From: Saprospiraceae bacterium
Lineage (GTDB): Bacteria; Bacteroidota; Bacteroidia; Chitinophagales; Saprospiraceae
Assembly: GCA_013214355.1 (NCBI GenBank)
Contig: JABSSL010000103.1
Location: 1-47,766 of the forward strand
Direction: 5' to 3'
DNA: 47,766 nt
Shown here: one piece after another, positions 7,673-15,881 of the stretch
Position numbering within the stretch: position 1 is the first letter of the stretch
How the letters are laid out: each line of letters begins with the position of its first letter
Position numbers and translations under genes: made by a program
Notes under the pieces: model-generated
What the model saw: the letters and a program-made list of their open reading frames with translations, nothing else
Told to the model about the DNA's origin: nothing
Databases searched by the model: none

Positions 7673-8317
7673 ATGAGTTTGGACAAAGCAAAAGAAGCAG
7701 CAGCCCTGTTCAATGATTATGCTAAAGCCTACGAGGAAAAGTACATGTATCAGACTCGATACTATGACTCCTTCAACGAGTTCTGTGCTTGGATTCGCCC
7801 CATGTCTGCTCGAGTGCTTGAATTAGCCTGTGGCCCTGGAAACGTTACCAAGTATCTGCTTGAACAGCGGCCAGATCTGCGCTTGCTGGGGACCGATTTA
7901 GCGCCTAAGATGCTCGAATTGGCCCGTAAGAATAATCCGCAAGCTACTTTCGAGCTGATGGATATGAGGGAGGTGGGGCAACTATCGGAAAAATTCGATG
8001 CCATTATGTGTGCCTTTGGCCTAACCTACCTGAGCAAAAATGAAGCCCAGGAATTTATTGCTGCCTTGGCTAGCAAATTGAATCCTTATGGGGTATGCTA
8101 CCTGAGTTCTATGGAGGGTAATTATGAGGACTCCGATTGGCAAGGTTCAGGTGCAGGGGAAGATCGCCAGATCTTCATTCACTATCATGAACTCAGTTAC
8201 TTACAGGGAGCCTTAGAAGACAATGGCCTAAAAGTTCAAACCATTGATAGACTGGAATACACGGATGACAAGGGAAAGACAATTAAGGACCTCATTCTAC
8301 TTGCCACTAAAAGCTGA
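7673..8317 (+). CDS. Class I SAM-dependent methyltransferase
   Basis: The 214-residue protein has a class I methyltransferase core: motif I RVLELACGPGNVTKYLL binds SAM, followed by the acidic strand LLGTDLAPKML, then ELMDMREV and FDAIMCAFGLTYL. Its length suits a small-molecule methyltransferase. It starts six bases after the isomerase stop, so it belongs to the same operon. The substrate is not evident; a methylated intermediate or quinone-type acceptor would fit the context but nothing in the sequence shows it. Confidence 0.85.
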   Translation: MSLDKAKEAAALFNDYAKAYEEKYMYQTRYYDSFNEFCAWIRPMSARVLELACGPGNVTKYLLEQRPDLRLLGTDLAPKMLELARKNNPQATFELMDMREVGQLSEKFDAIMCAFGLTYLSKNEAQEFIAALASKLNPYGVCYLSSMEGNYEDSDWQGSGAGEDRQIFIHYHELSYLQGALEDNGLKVQTIDRLEYTDDKGKTIKDLILLATKS

Positions 8318-8500
8318 GGTTGGGTTGATTGGGGGCCACCGCTTCCCTGCGGTCGCGGTCGGTTAAAGGGCTGAAATTATACCAGTTTAAGAAATCGCCC
8401 TGGAGCGGTAAAAGCGGAACTGGACCAGAACAATTTTAGTAGTTTGGTATTCTATTTTATAGCGATACAACTGAAAAAATAACTCAAAATAAATCCTTCA
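8318..8500. other. Intergenic gap with small GC-rich hairpin
   Basis: This 183-bp gap separates the methyltransferase from the dehydrogenase pair. It holds a short GC-rich hairpin (ACCGC at 8338-8342 with GCGGT at 8349-8353) in an otherwise AT-rich stretch. No T-run follows, so a terminator is doubtful. No clear promoter was recognised for the dehydrogenase genes. Confidence 0.4.
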
Positions 8501-9694
8501 ATGAACGATACCCTAACTGATAAATTAACCGCCTTCCGGCAGGAGACTGCAAATTGGTTAGAAGCCAATTGTCCCGCCAGTATGCGCGAGCCTGTTAAGA
8601 ATGGTTTCGATGACCTATACGGAGGTGGTCGAAATGGTGTTTTCAAGAGCGAAGATCAACGCATATGGTTCGAGCGGATGCGTGACCGAGGTTGGACCGC
8701 TCCGACTTGGCCCAAGGCCTATGGTGGCGGTGGCTTGAGTAATGCTGAGGCCAAGGTATTAAAAGAAGAAATGGCCAAGCTGGGTTGTCGAGCCCCACTA
8801 TGGAGCTTTGGACTAATGATGTTGGGGCCAGCGATTCTACACTTCGGAACTGAGGAGCAAAAGCAAAAGTATATCCGCGAGATCTGTAGAGGGGAGATCT
8901 GGTGGTGCCAGGGCTACAGTGAGCCTGGCGCCGGTAGCGACTTGGCAGGACTACAGACTAGTGCCGTAGATCAGGGCGATCATTTCGTGGTGAACGGTCA
9001 GAAAGTTTGGACCTCCTATGCAGATAAGGCAGATATGATCTTCTGTCTGGTACGAACCAATCCTGACGTGCCGAAACAAAGAGGTATCTCCTTCTTACTA
9101 ATCGACATGAAAACGGAAGGGGTAAGTGTTCGTCCTATTAAACTGATCTCCGGCAAGTCCCCATTCTGCGAGACCTTCTTTGACAATGTGAAGGTACCCA
9201 AGGAGAATATTGTTGGGCAGATCAATGATGGCTGGACCATTGCTAAGAACTTGCTGACGCACGAGCGCTCAACCGTTGGTAATCTCTTCGGCAGCATTAT
9301 GCCTTTACATGAGTATGCCGTGGATGCGGTGGGTCTTGAAAATGGCAAGTTAGCCGATCCAACTCTTCGCCCGGAAGTGGCTCGGGTCATGATCAACTCC
9401 TATGCCCTGAAATTCGCCATCGAACAGACAATTGACATGACTAAGGCGGGCCATCAACCAGGCGCGAAGTCTTCTTTCTTTAAGTACTATGGAACGGAAC
9501 TGAACAAGGATAGACATGAGCTCATGCTGTCTTTGAAGGGATACGAAGGGCTAGAATGGGGTGAAAGTTACAATGAAGGCAAACTAGCCAGGGACATGTG
9601 CCGTACCAAAGGCAACTCCATCGAGGGAGGAACCACCGAGGTCCAGTTAAACATTATTGCAAAACACGTTTTGGGCTTACCCAAATCAAAATAA
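8501..9694 (+). CDS. Acyl-CoA dehydrogenase, first of an adjacent pair
   Basis: The 397-residue protein has the full acyl-CoA dehydrogenase fold: an N-terminal helical domain, a beta domain with YSEPGAGSDLAGLQT and GQKVWTSYADKAD for FAD and substrate binding, and a C-terminal domain ending with GNSIEGGTTEVQLNIIAKHVLGLP. It oxidises an acyl-CoA to an enoyl-CoA and passes electrons to ETF. The branch resembles enzymes acting on bulky or branched acyl-CoAs, including steroid side-chain dehydrogenases, but specificity cannot be read directly. A second dehydrogenase gene follows seven bases later; in some families such neighbours form mixed tetramers. Confidence 0.9.
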   Translation: MNDTLTDKLTAFRQETANWLEANCPASMREPVKNGFDDLYGGGRNGVFKSEDQRIWFERMRDRGWTAPTWPKAYGGGGLSNAEAKVLKEEMAKLGCRAPLWSFGLMMLGPAILHFGTEEQKQKYIREICRGEIWWCQGYSEPGAGSDLAGLQTSAVDQGDHFVVNGQKVWTSYADKADMIFCLVRTNPDVPKQRGISFLLIDMKTEGVSVRPIKLISGKSPFCETFFDNVKVPKENIVGQINDGWTIAKNLLTHERSTVGNLFGSIMPLHEYAVDAVGLENGKLADPTLRPEVARVMINSYALKFAIEQTIDMTKAGHQPGAKSSFFKYYGTELNKDRHELMLSLKGYEGLEWGESYNEGKLARDMCRTKGNSIEGGTTEVQLNIIAKHVLGLPKSK

Positions 9695-9701
9695 AGAGAC
9701 A

Positions 9702-10811
9702 ATGGCTTTAATTTTAAATGAAGAACAACAAATGTTAAAGACCTCCGCCAAGGAGTTCTTGACACAAAAAGCGCCAGTCTCTGCCTTACGATTCCTTCGG
9801 GATACTAAGGATTCGGTTGGCTATGACCCTAGCCTTTGGTCAGAAATGGTCGAAATGGGCTGGGCTGCCTTAACGATCCCTGAAGAATTTGGAGGGATGG
9901 GTTTTGGATATGTAGGCCTAGGTCAGATCCTTGAAGAAAGTGGCCGTACTTTGACTGCCTCTCCTCTTGTATCCAATCTACTATTGGGAGCGAGTACCAT
10001 CCAAATGGGAGGCTCAGCGGCTCAGAAGCAGGCGCTCTTGCCAGCCATAGCAGAAGGTCAATTAACCTTAACGCTTGCTTTTGAAGAGCATAGTGCGCAT
10101 CGCCCCTTCGCAGTTTCATCAACCGTAGAGGAGAAAGACGGGCAATTGATGCTGAATGGCAGTAAACGCTTCGTATTAGATGGACATGTGGCCCAAAAGC
10201 TAGTTGTCTCCGCCATGTACCAGGGAGAAATTGCGCTTTTCTTAGTCGACGCTGAAGCTGATGGCGTAAAAATTGACAGAAGACTAATGATGGATAGTCG
10301 CAATGCGGCTAATATTCAGTTCCATGGTGTAGTCGTGAAGGCTGCTGATCAGGTGGGTAACCGTAGCACCTTGGAACAAGTATTGGATGTGGCACGCATC
10401 GGTTTGGCCGCCGAGATGCTAGGTAGCATGCAGGAGGCCTTTGAACGCACCATTGCCTACCTGAAAGAGCGCGTCCAATTTAAGGTTCCTATTGGTAGCT
10501 TCCAGGCACTACAGCATAGAGCGGCCATGATGTTTAGCGAGATTGAGGTGTGTAAATCCATGGTATTGAAGGCGCTGCAGGCAGTAGATGCCCAGGATAC
10601 CAAGGTACCCGTCTTAGCCAGCATGGTAAAAGCTAAGGTAGGAGAAGTAATTCAGGTCGTTACCAATGAATCTATCCAAATGTTTGGAGGAATTGGCATG
10701 ACCGATGATGAAGAAATCGGATTCTTCATGAAGCGTGCCCGGGTTGCCCAGCAAACCTTTGGAGATTACAACTACCATTTGGATCGTTTTGCGAGCCTGA
10801 ATGGCTTTTAA
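9702..10811 (+). CDS. Acyl-CoA dehydrogenase, second of an adjacent pair
   Basis: The 369-residue protein is a shorter, divergent acyl-CoA dehydrogenase. The ATG at 9702 (MALILNEEQQML), preceded by AAAGAG, is chosen over an upstream in-frame ATG that would overlap the previous gene. Domain order is normal, with WAALTIPEEFGGMGFGYVG, then LMLNGSKRFVLDG, then QMFGGIGMTDDEEIGFFMKRA. The beta-domain FAD/substrate stretch is weaker than in its neighbour: AFEEHSAHRPF stands where the other has YSEPGAGSDL. This fits a partner subunit in a heteromeric dehydrogenase, as described for paired mycobacterial side-chain dehydrogenases; that is inference. It is the last gene of the operon, before a strong terminator. 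Confidence 0.88.
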   Translation: MALILNEEQQMLKTSAKEFLTQKAPVSALRFLRDTKDSVGYDPSLWSEMVEMGWAALTIPEEFGGMGFGYVGLGQILEESGRTLTASPLVSNLLLGASTIQMGGSAAQKQALLPAIAEGQLTLTLAFEEHSAHRPFAVSSTVEEKDGQLMLNGSKRFVLDGHVAQKLVVSAMYQGEIALFLVDAEADGVKIDRRLMMDSRNAANIQFHGVVVKAADQVGNRSTLEQVLDVARIGLAAEMLGSMQEAFERTIAYLKERVQFKVPIGSFQALQHRAAMMFSEIEVCKSMVLKALQAVDAQDTKVPVLASMVKAKVGEVIQVVTNESIQMFGGIGMTDDEEIGFFMKRARVAQQTFGDYNYHLDRFASLNGF

Positions 10812-10824
10812 GAGAAAAGTCAGT

Positions 10825-10883
10825 AGAAACCATCAGTGCAAGGGCGGGAATCATGCCTTTCACTGATGGTTTCTCTCTTTTTC
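10825..10883 (+). terminator. Strong intrinsic terminator after the beta-oxidation operon
   Basis: AGAAACCATCAGTG (10825-10838) and CACTGATGGTTTCT (10861-10874) are a perfect 14-bp inverted repeat. A further four pairs (AAGG with CCTT) form inside after one mismatch, and CTCTTTTTC follows. It starts 14 bases after the dehydrogenase stop codon and ends before the stop of the oppositely oriented protease gene, so it may act on both strands. Confidence 0.85.
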
Positions 10884-10907
10884 ATCCTTCCTCACTTTTA
10901 CCTCACC

Positions 10908-11525
10908 TCACAAGATAAAGGCCACATAACTGTAAGCCAGTATATTTCCACTAGCATGGGCAATCCATCCAGGAACAATGCTACCATTTGCTAGTTTTTC
11001 GTTCAAATAAGTCTTGGCCAATGCTCCAAGTGTCGGTACCATAAAGATTAGGGCGAGAAACCAAAAATTAGTAGTTATCGTAGCGAATAAAAGGCTATGA
11101 ATAGCACCAAAAAGTACAGCTTGAATGACATTCCCTGTCCAAAAGTTTGTCATAGCTATCAAACGCTTGGCTAAGAAACCTCTAAAGAAAACTTCTTCTG
11201 CAAAGGCCGTCTTAAATATGGCCACTAGTCCTATGGTCAATACGGCTTCTCCTCCAAATCCCAGCTGTCGCATGGCCCCGGTGACGCTTTTGGGATTCGT
11301 CATGATATCGGCGATTGCTGCATTAGTGCTGGTCAATACTAGCATAAAGGTCGCTAGAAACAGGCTAAGGGCCAGCGCCAATAGGTTGGCCTTGCGGGTG
11401 GAAGGCGTAAGACCAATATACTGCCAGAAACTAAGCGGTTTTGGCCTTTTGATTAAATAGAAAATAAGGGGAATCAGGAAGAAGATAGCCACTTGCTGCA
11501 CTACTGATAGTATCGTATCAATCAT
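10908..11525 (-). CDS. CPBP-family intramembrane glutamic endopeptidase
   Basis: The 205-residue membrane protein has several hydrophobic helices and the CPBP (Abi/CAAX) motifs: EEVFFRG (EExxxR), FGAIHSLLF (FxxxH) and a last HASGN histidine/asparagine motif. The ATG at 11525 (MIDTILSV) is chosen because it overlaps the upstream regulator stop by eight bases; a longer frame from 11609 lies inside that regulator and begins with unlikely basic residues. The family cleaves or modifies membrane-associated peptides, with roles such as bacteriocin immunity and prenyl-protein processing; the target here is unknown. Gene order with a DUF2975 protein and a small XRE regulator suggests one cassette. Confidence 0.88.
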   Translation of the reverse strand: MIDTILSVVQQVAIFFLIPLIFYLIKRPKPLSFWQYIGLTPSTRKANLLALALSLFLATFMLVLTSTNAAIADIMTNPKSVTGAMRQLGFGGEAVLTIGLVAIFKTAFAEEVFFRGFLAKRLIAMTNFWTGNVIQAVLFGAIHSLLFATITTNFWFLALIFMVPTLGALAKTYLNEKLANGSIVPGWIAHASGNILAYSYVAFIL

Positions 11526-11742
11526 AGTGAGGAACTTTTTGATGTTCAATTTGAAGGATATCTCCCGGCGTGCAGTCCAGCGCCACACAGATCTTCGCCA
11601 AAGTGGCAAAGCGGATTCCTTTGGCTTTTCCAGTCTTCAGTAAAGACAGGTTGGTTACTGAAATCCCTACCTCTTCCGCCAACTCCATTAATTTCATTTT
11701 CCGGCGAGCCAGCATTACATCGAGTGTTACTACTATATTCAT
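11518..11742 (-). CDS. Small XRE-family regulator (YozG-like)
   Basis: The 74-residue protein is essentially one Cro/C1 helix-turn-helix: LDVMLARRKMKLMELAEEVG, then ISVTNLSLLKTGKAKGIRFATLAKICVALDCTPGDIL. This compact form is typical of YozG-like regulators found beside DUF2975 membrane proteins. Its stop overlaps the start of the CPBP protease gene, so the two are translationally coupled. It probably autoregulates the cassette or transduces a signal from the DUF2975 partner, by analogy only. Confidence 0.88.
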   Translation of the reverse strand: MNIVVTLDVMLARRKMKLMELAEEVGISVTNLSLLKTGKAKGIRFATLAKICVALDCTPGDILQIEHQKVPHYD

Positions 11743-11823
11743 GTCTTGAAATTATTTCTGCAGCAATTGCATGATTTTCTCCACCTAGCTTGCACCAAGG
11801 AGGCAGGTTTAAACATGCTCATT

Positions 11824-12387
11824 TCAAATGATGGATTGATTATCATCCAATAGGAGTTTACCCTCCCAAAAAATATCGGCTAATACCCAGCTCCCCAATG
11901 AAAAGCCCAATTCCAGAAAGGGGATACTGAGATTGAAAAGAGACTCCCCTCCTTGCACATAAAAGTTGAACGCACTGAAAAAACTGATCAGGAATCCGTA
12001 GTTACCAATGGCACTGAAAGAACGATAATTGGCCCGGTAAAAAGTGGCGGTATCGCGAATGGACAATAAGACCTTTTTCAGCTCCAAAACGATCAGAAAG
12101 GCCATGGAAAAAAAGATTGTAGCACGCAATAGCAACCAGAGCTTCATGGGAATGGTAATGCCCGAGAAATGTAAATCATTTTCGCCCTGACAGCTTGGGC
12201 ACCATTTGATCCCGCCCAACCCATATCCGGCATCAAACAGTTCATTGATCACCCAATTCGGGAAAGCTTCAGTATCTACAAGTGCATAGCCTATTCCACC
12301 TGCAAAAACAGCTGCAAACACTAGCAAAAGCAGGATCGATAGCTGGCAAAGCCGATAGGCTAACCCAATGGTTGACATTCTACGCAT
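11824..12387 (-). CDS. DUF2975-like membrane protein
   Basis: The 187-residue protein shows four hydrophobic segments: residues about 10-35, 80-105, 125-145 and 150-170. Between the second and third is the conserved-looking segment DTATFYRANYRSFSAIGNYGF, characteristic of DUF2975 proteins. An ATG three codons later (12378) is an equally possible start. A periplasm- or cytosol-facing loop carries CPSC, a possible metal or disulfide site. It is the first gene of a three-gene cassette with the XRE regulator and CPBP protease. DUF2975 proteins have no established biochemical role. Confidence 0.75.
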   Translation of the reverse strand: MRRMSTIGLAYRLCQLSILLLLVFAAVFAGGIGYALVDTEAFPNWVINELFDAGYGLGGIKWCPSCQGENDLHFSGITIPMKLWLLLRATIFFSMAFLIVLELKKVLLSIRDTATFYRANYRSFSAIGNYGFLISFFSAFNFYVQGGESLFNLSIPFLELGFSLGSWVLADIFWEGKLLLDDNQSII

Positions 12388-12845
12388 CCGAATATAATTT
12401 TATCTTAAAGGTATATTATTTTATGTTTTATTTAAAATATTTAACCTAAAACACAAAATAAACTCATCAAACAAAACAGCTCCACGTTTCCCATCAATTA
12501 AAAAATTGGCGGTTTTCCTCCTGTTATGGCCCGATTGACCCCACTACCTTTGTAGCGTTCAATAGAACAGATTTAGGATTAAACCAGATGCAAAACATGG
12601 ATTCAGCTTCAACGCCTGTCCTCTAGGTTTTCCTTCCGACTACACTTCCGTATGATTCACAATAAGACTACTGCTTTTTGCTGTCAAAGACGATCAAATA
12701 ACCCTACTAACTACCCAAGTTGAGATGAATGAGCGCAAAAAATAAGATGTTGTAAAAACACAGCTGAGAGCCGGATTTTACCGCAAACATCTTGTGCATT
12801 TGGGCTCCTTAGAATGAATCACAACTTGCATTAACTAATGAAAAC
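12388..12845. other. 458-bp divergent intergenic region with long leader
   Basis: No credible small gene was found here. The first 80 bp, beside the DUF2975 gene, are very AT-rich and contain a minus-strand TACCTTTA (12406-12413), close to the -7 consensus. A plus-strand -7 box lies at 12545-12552, leaving an untranslated leader of about 280 nt before the secreted protein at 12846. No known riboswitch consensus was matched in the leader. Confidence 0.5.
12545..12552 (+). promoter_or_regulatory. Bacteroidota -7 box upstream of the secreted PcRGLX-like gene
   Basis: TACCTTTG is an exact match to TAnnTTTG and is followed by TAGCG, as often seen at start sites in this phylum. A TTG at the ideal -33 distance is not evident. 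If used, transcription would start near 12560 and give a leader of about 280 nt. Confidence 0.5.
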
Positions 12846-15488
12846 ATGAGTTCTATCAAGCAGTTACTGGTGCTTGTCACCCTGTCCTTTTCTTGCCATT
12901 TCACAAGCTGGACACAGGTTGATATTATCATTCCTGAACCCAGCGGTCAATCCAGGCAAGCTGCCCCTATTACCCTGGGCGTCCCTTTTGCACAAGGATC
13001 ACTTAATAGCCTTGATCAATTAGGCATCCAAAGTCCAATGGGCGAAGATATCGATGCCCAGTTTCGGATCATGTCCAGGTGGAGAGATGGGAGTGTGCGC
13101 TGGGTAAAGTGTGATTTCCAAGCCAGTGTTCCAGCTAACGCAACAACCAAGTATCAGCTAATTACTAACAGTTCCTATACTGCTGAGACGGATTTAACCG
13201 TTGACGAAACTGAAGCTGAAATAGTAGTTAACACAGGGCCTCTGCGTTTCTCTGTAAATAAATTCAATTACAACCTCATTGATCAAGCCTTTCTTGATCT
13301 GAACGAAAATGGTAGCTTTGAAAGCAGTGAGGAAATCATTTCCAAGGCCAGTTCTGATGGCTGGGTAGCCACGCGTAGTGGTGCAGCATATTATTCTAAA
13401 CAGGCCGCTCCCAGTCGAATAATAATCGAGGAGCAAGGGCCAATGAAGGTTGTCCTCAAGGTAGAAGGCAGGCACTATGATACACAAGGGAATTTCTTCC
13501 TGAAATATGAAACACGTATTTATGCCTTCGCGGGGAAACCGTACCTGAAAGTTCGACACAGCTATGCCAATGGCACCTCCGTGAGCAGTCTGGGAGATTC
13601 CGGCTCTCCTGCCTTTGGGGAATCCGTGGAAGAGTACCGATTAGGAATGAACCTCAATCTCTCGGGAGATCTTTCCTACCGGGTCGGAACAAGTGGACAA
13701 GGTGTTGCTGGTTCCCTAAGTACAGGATCGATTTCCCTTTTACAAAAGGATCGCCCCACCGTAGCCACGCCTTTTCAATTCGAACTTAAAGAACAGAATA
13801 ATCTATTAAGTGCAGGAACCAAAGCCGATGGCTGGGCCACGCTTTCAGATGACCGATGGGGACTCACCTTTTCCTCTCGTTTCTTCTGGGAGAAATATCC
13901 CAAAGGTTTACGACTATCCGCTGATGGTAGCATCGAACTACAAGCTTTACCAACTGAGGAATTCCTTTGGGTCGCCATGGGTTCTGGAGATGAATACCTG
14001 TTCTACTTCCATTCGTCTGGCATGGTTCCGAATGCTCAAGAATGGAGTCAGACCCTCAGTAAATCTCCGCTGATTGCTCATGTAGACCCAGCATATTTGG
14101 TCGCAACAGAAGCATTCTATGCCTTGGGAAGTTGCCAGTCCAGTAGATGGAGTAACCTCAATAACTTCATCAATACCACTACCAATAACCACTTGAGCAA
14201 TCGGGATGCTCTTGATTTATATGGGAATCTACACTTCGGAGATGTTCCTCGTAATCAATGGGAATTAGGAGAGAATCGCGACCTCTCCACCTGGGGCAAC
14301 AACTATTACGATGCCATGCTGACCAGTGCCCGCCTATTCGCACAGACGGGCGACCGACGCTTCTTTGATGTGATGCTGCCCATGGCCTGGAATAACATGG
14401 AAACCCAATGCTTCCAAACCTATGAGGAGAATGATTGGATGAATGGCTACAATCCATCCTATTCTTTGAACCATCGTTCGACCGGTCATTACAACCAACA
14501 TTATGGAGAAGGCATCTGGTACTATTATTACCTGACTGGCGATGAACGAGCGAGAGAAGTTGGGCTCCGGGCTGCCAGAAGTATCCGTGATTACCACCTC
14601 TGGGGCCTAAATAATCCCAATGCGCGACTAGCCTACCAAAATGCCTCTGCCTGCCTGGAGGCCTGGAAAGCAACTGGCGAACAGTCCTACCTGGAGACCT
14701 TCAAAACCTATGTGATTGATCGTATTCTAGCCACCCAAAACAGCTATGGCATGATCGGTGGCTACAGCGCCGAAGGAGGCCTCGATTTTCCGGGCGAGCA
14801 AACCTTTATGATGGCTTTATTTAGCGATTCCGTTTGGAAGTATTTGAAGGAATTCCCTGAGGATCAGGCGACTAAAGATCAACTATTGCTATTGGCTGAC
14901 TTTGTAGATCAGTATGCTAGAGTTAACCCTAACGAAGAGACTTACTATAATTTTTGGTACTCCCCGTCCGAGCCCGGCCTACCCCAGTTCTGGTTAGGCG
15001 GTACTTCTGATGACTATGTATACTGGACAGGCAAAAGCTTAATCTCAGGCTTGTACGCCTATGCTTATGACGTCAGTGGTGAGGAGAAGTATAAGACTAT
15101 GGCGGAAAACACGATGGACTTCCTGTACAATCAAGGTTTCGGCAATCAGGAGGGTAATTTTTCCTGGGGCAAAGCCTCGAGCGAAGCGATGAAAAATGTG
15201 ATACACAGCGCTGCTATTCTGTGCCCTGGACAAACTACTCCGACAGAAGAAATTAACAAGGCACCTAAAACTCTAAAAGTGTTTCCTAATCCAAGTAGGG
15301 AAACCTTGCACCTAGCCCCTATGGCCAGCCTTGCTGGTCAGAATTATCGGATCGTGAATATGCATGGCCAGGTTATTCAATCGGGCCAAGTTCCAAATTC
15401 TCTATCCCTAGAAATCACCCAATTTCCTACTGGTATTTATGCGATACAGGTAGGCCAAATGACAACTAAATTTTCCAAAACCCAATGA
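12846..15488 (+). CDS. Secreted PcRGLX/YetA-like polysaccharide-active protein with T9SS sorting domain
   Basis: The 880-residue protein has an N-terminal signal peptide ending near SWTQ. Its first 250 or so residues resemble the RIFT-barrel start of exo-rhamnogalacturonan-lyase-like (PcRGLX/YetA, PL26-related) proteins, with APITLGVPFAQGSL and DGSVRWVKCDFQ. A central region of about residues 430-790 is rich in Trp, Tyr and His and looks like an alpha-helical toroid (NHRSTGHYNQHYGEGIW, LAYQNASACLEAWKATGE). The last 75 residues (LKVFPNPSRETLHL to the end) form a type IX secretion C-terminal sorting domain, so it is exported to the cell surface or medium. A lyase or hydrolase on pectic or other acidic glycans is likely, but the exact bond is unknown. 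A small lipoprotein gene follows. Confidence 0.75.
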   Translation: MSSIKQLLVLVTLSFSCHFTSWTQVDIIIPEPSGQSRQAAPITLGVPFAQGSLNSLDQLGIQSPMGEDIDAQFRIMSRWRDGSVRWVKCDFQASVPANATTKYQLITNSSYTAETDLTVDETEAEIVVNTGPLRFSVNKFNYNLIDQAFLDLNENGSFESSEEIISKASSDGWVATRSGAAYYSKQAAPSRIIIEEQGPMKVVLKVEGRHYDTQGNFFLKYETRIYAFAGKPYLKVRHSYANGTSVSSLGDSGSPAFGESVEEYRLGMNLNLSGDLSYRVGTSGQGVAGSLSTGSISLLQKDRPTVATPFQFELKEQNNLLSAGTKADGWATLSDDRWGLTFSSRFFWEKYPKGLRLSADGSIELQALPTEEFLWVAMGSGDEYLFYFHSSGMVPNAQEWSQTLSKSPLIAHVDPAYLVATEAFYALGSCQSSRWSNLNNFINTTTNNHLSNRDALDLYGNLHFGDVPRNQWELGENRDLSTWGNNYYDAMLTSARLFAQTGDRRFFDVMLPMAWNNMETQCFQTYEENDWMNGYNPSYSLNHRSTGHYNQHYGEGIWYYYYLTGDERAREVGLRAARSIRDYHLWGLNNPNARLAYQNASACLEAWKATGEQSYLETFKTYVIDRILATQNSYGMIGGYSAEGGLDFPGEQTFMMALFSDSVWKYLKEFPEDQATKDQLLLLADFVDQYARVNPNEETYYNFWYSPSEPGLPQFWLGGTSDDYVYWTGKSLISGLYAYAYDVSGEEKYKTMAENTMDFLYNQGFGNQEGNFSWGKASSEAMKNVIHSAAILCPGQTTPTEEINKAPKTLKVFPNPSRETLHLAPMASLAGQNYRIVNMHGQVIQSGQVPNSLSLEITQFPTGIYAIQVGQMTTKFSKTQ

Positions 15489-15526
15489 TGACCACTGCTC
15501 GGTCATCATCACTAAAATCAACCAAC

Positions 15527-15709
15527 ATGAAAAATTTCAGAAAATTCATGGCTGCTATGACAGTCGCTGCTACCCTTTGTCTTCCAGGCTGCCCAGAGGA
15601 GTTCTGCAATGGAGGTGGCGGCGAAGAAATAGAAGGCTGTGAAGACTGCACCGGCCAAATCATTAACGTACAAGACCAGGATCAGTTACTAGCTATTTTG
15701 GAACGGTAA
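15527..15709 (+). CDS. Small Cys-rich lipoprotein, unrecognised
   Basis: The ATG at 15527 (MKNFRKFMAAM) gives a 60-residue product with a lipoprotein-type signal: basic N-terminus, hydrophobic core MTVAATL and LPGC lipobox. The mature part is only about 40 residues and holds further cysteines (EEFC, EGCEDC) around a run of four glycines, with an acidic tail. An upstream in-frame start at 15485 overlaps the previous gene and lacks a signal, so it is disfavoured. It is 38 bases downstream of the secreted polysaccharide-active protein and probably cotranscribed. I do not recognise a family. Confidence 0.6.
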   Translation: MKNFRKFMAAMTVAATLCLPGCPEEFCNGGGGEEIEGCEDCTGQIINVQDQDQLLAILER

Positions 15710-15742
15710 AGTAGCTTATCTGTTTCTGGCAGAGACTGAAAA

Positions 15743-15818
15743 GTGAGTGTTGCAAAATGTGACTAAACCATTACTCCTCCTTAAACAACCCAATACAATC
15801 ATGTTTTGTGACACTCAT
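15743..15818. terminator. Long imperfect hairpin between converging genes
   Basis: GAGTGTTGCAAAA (15745-15757) pairs along its whole length with TTTTGTGACACTC (15804-15816) if two G-U wobbles are allowed, and pairing can extend a few bases both ways. It lies between the stop of the small lipoprotein gene and the stop of the serine dehydratase gene, a normal place for a terminator. The 46-base loop and lack of a T-run keep confidence low. Confidence 0.3.
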
Positions 15819-15881
15819 CTCATCAACACTAACCAGGACATAATTTATCATGATCACACTGAAGTTTTCTGTTATGAAAGA

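Noticed and set aside
8338-8353. GC-rich hairpin as terminator or REP element
   Set aside because: Only a 5-bp stem, no T-run, and no second copy was noticed in the window.
11526-11609. Extended N-terminus of the CPBP protease
   Set aside because: It runs inside the XRE regulator gene, is rich in Arg/Trp and precedes the natural membrane start.
12761-12785. CTGAGAG-type motif resembling a TPP riboswitch core in the leader of the secreted protein
   Set aside because: The second conserved TPP block (ACCTGAT-like) and the usual stems are absent, and the downstream gene has no thiamine link.
14179-14673. 164-codon minus-strand frame
   Set aside because: It lies fully within the strongly supported secreted-protein gene and has no recognisable domain; an antisense shadow.
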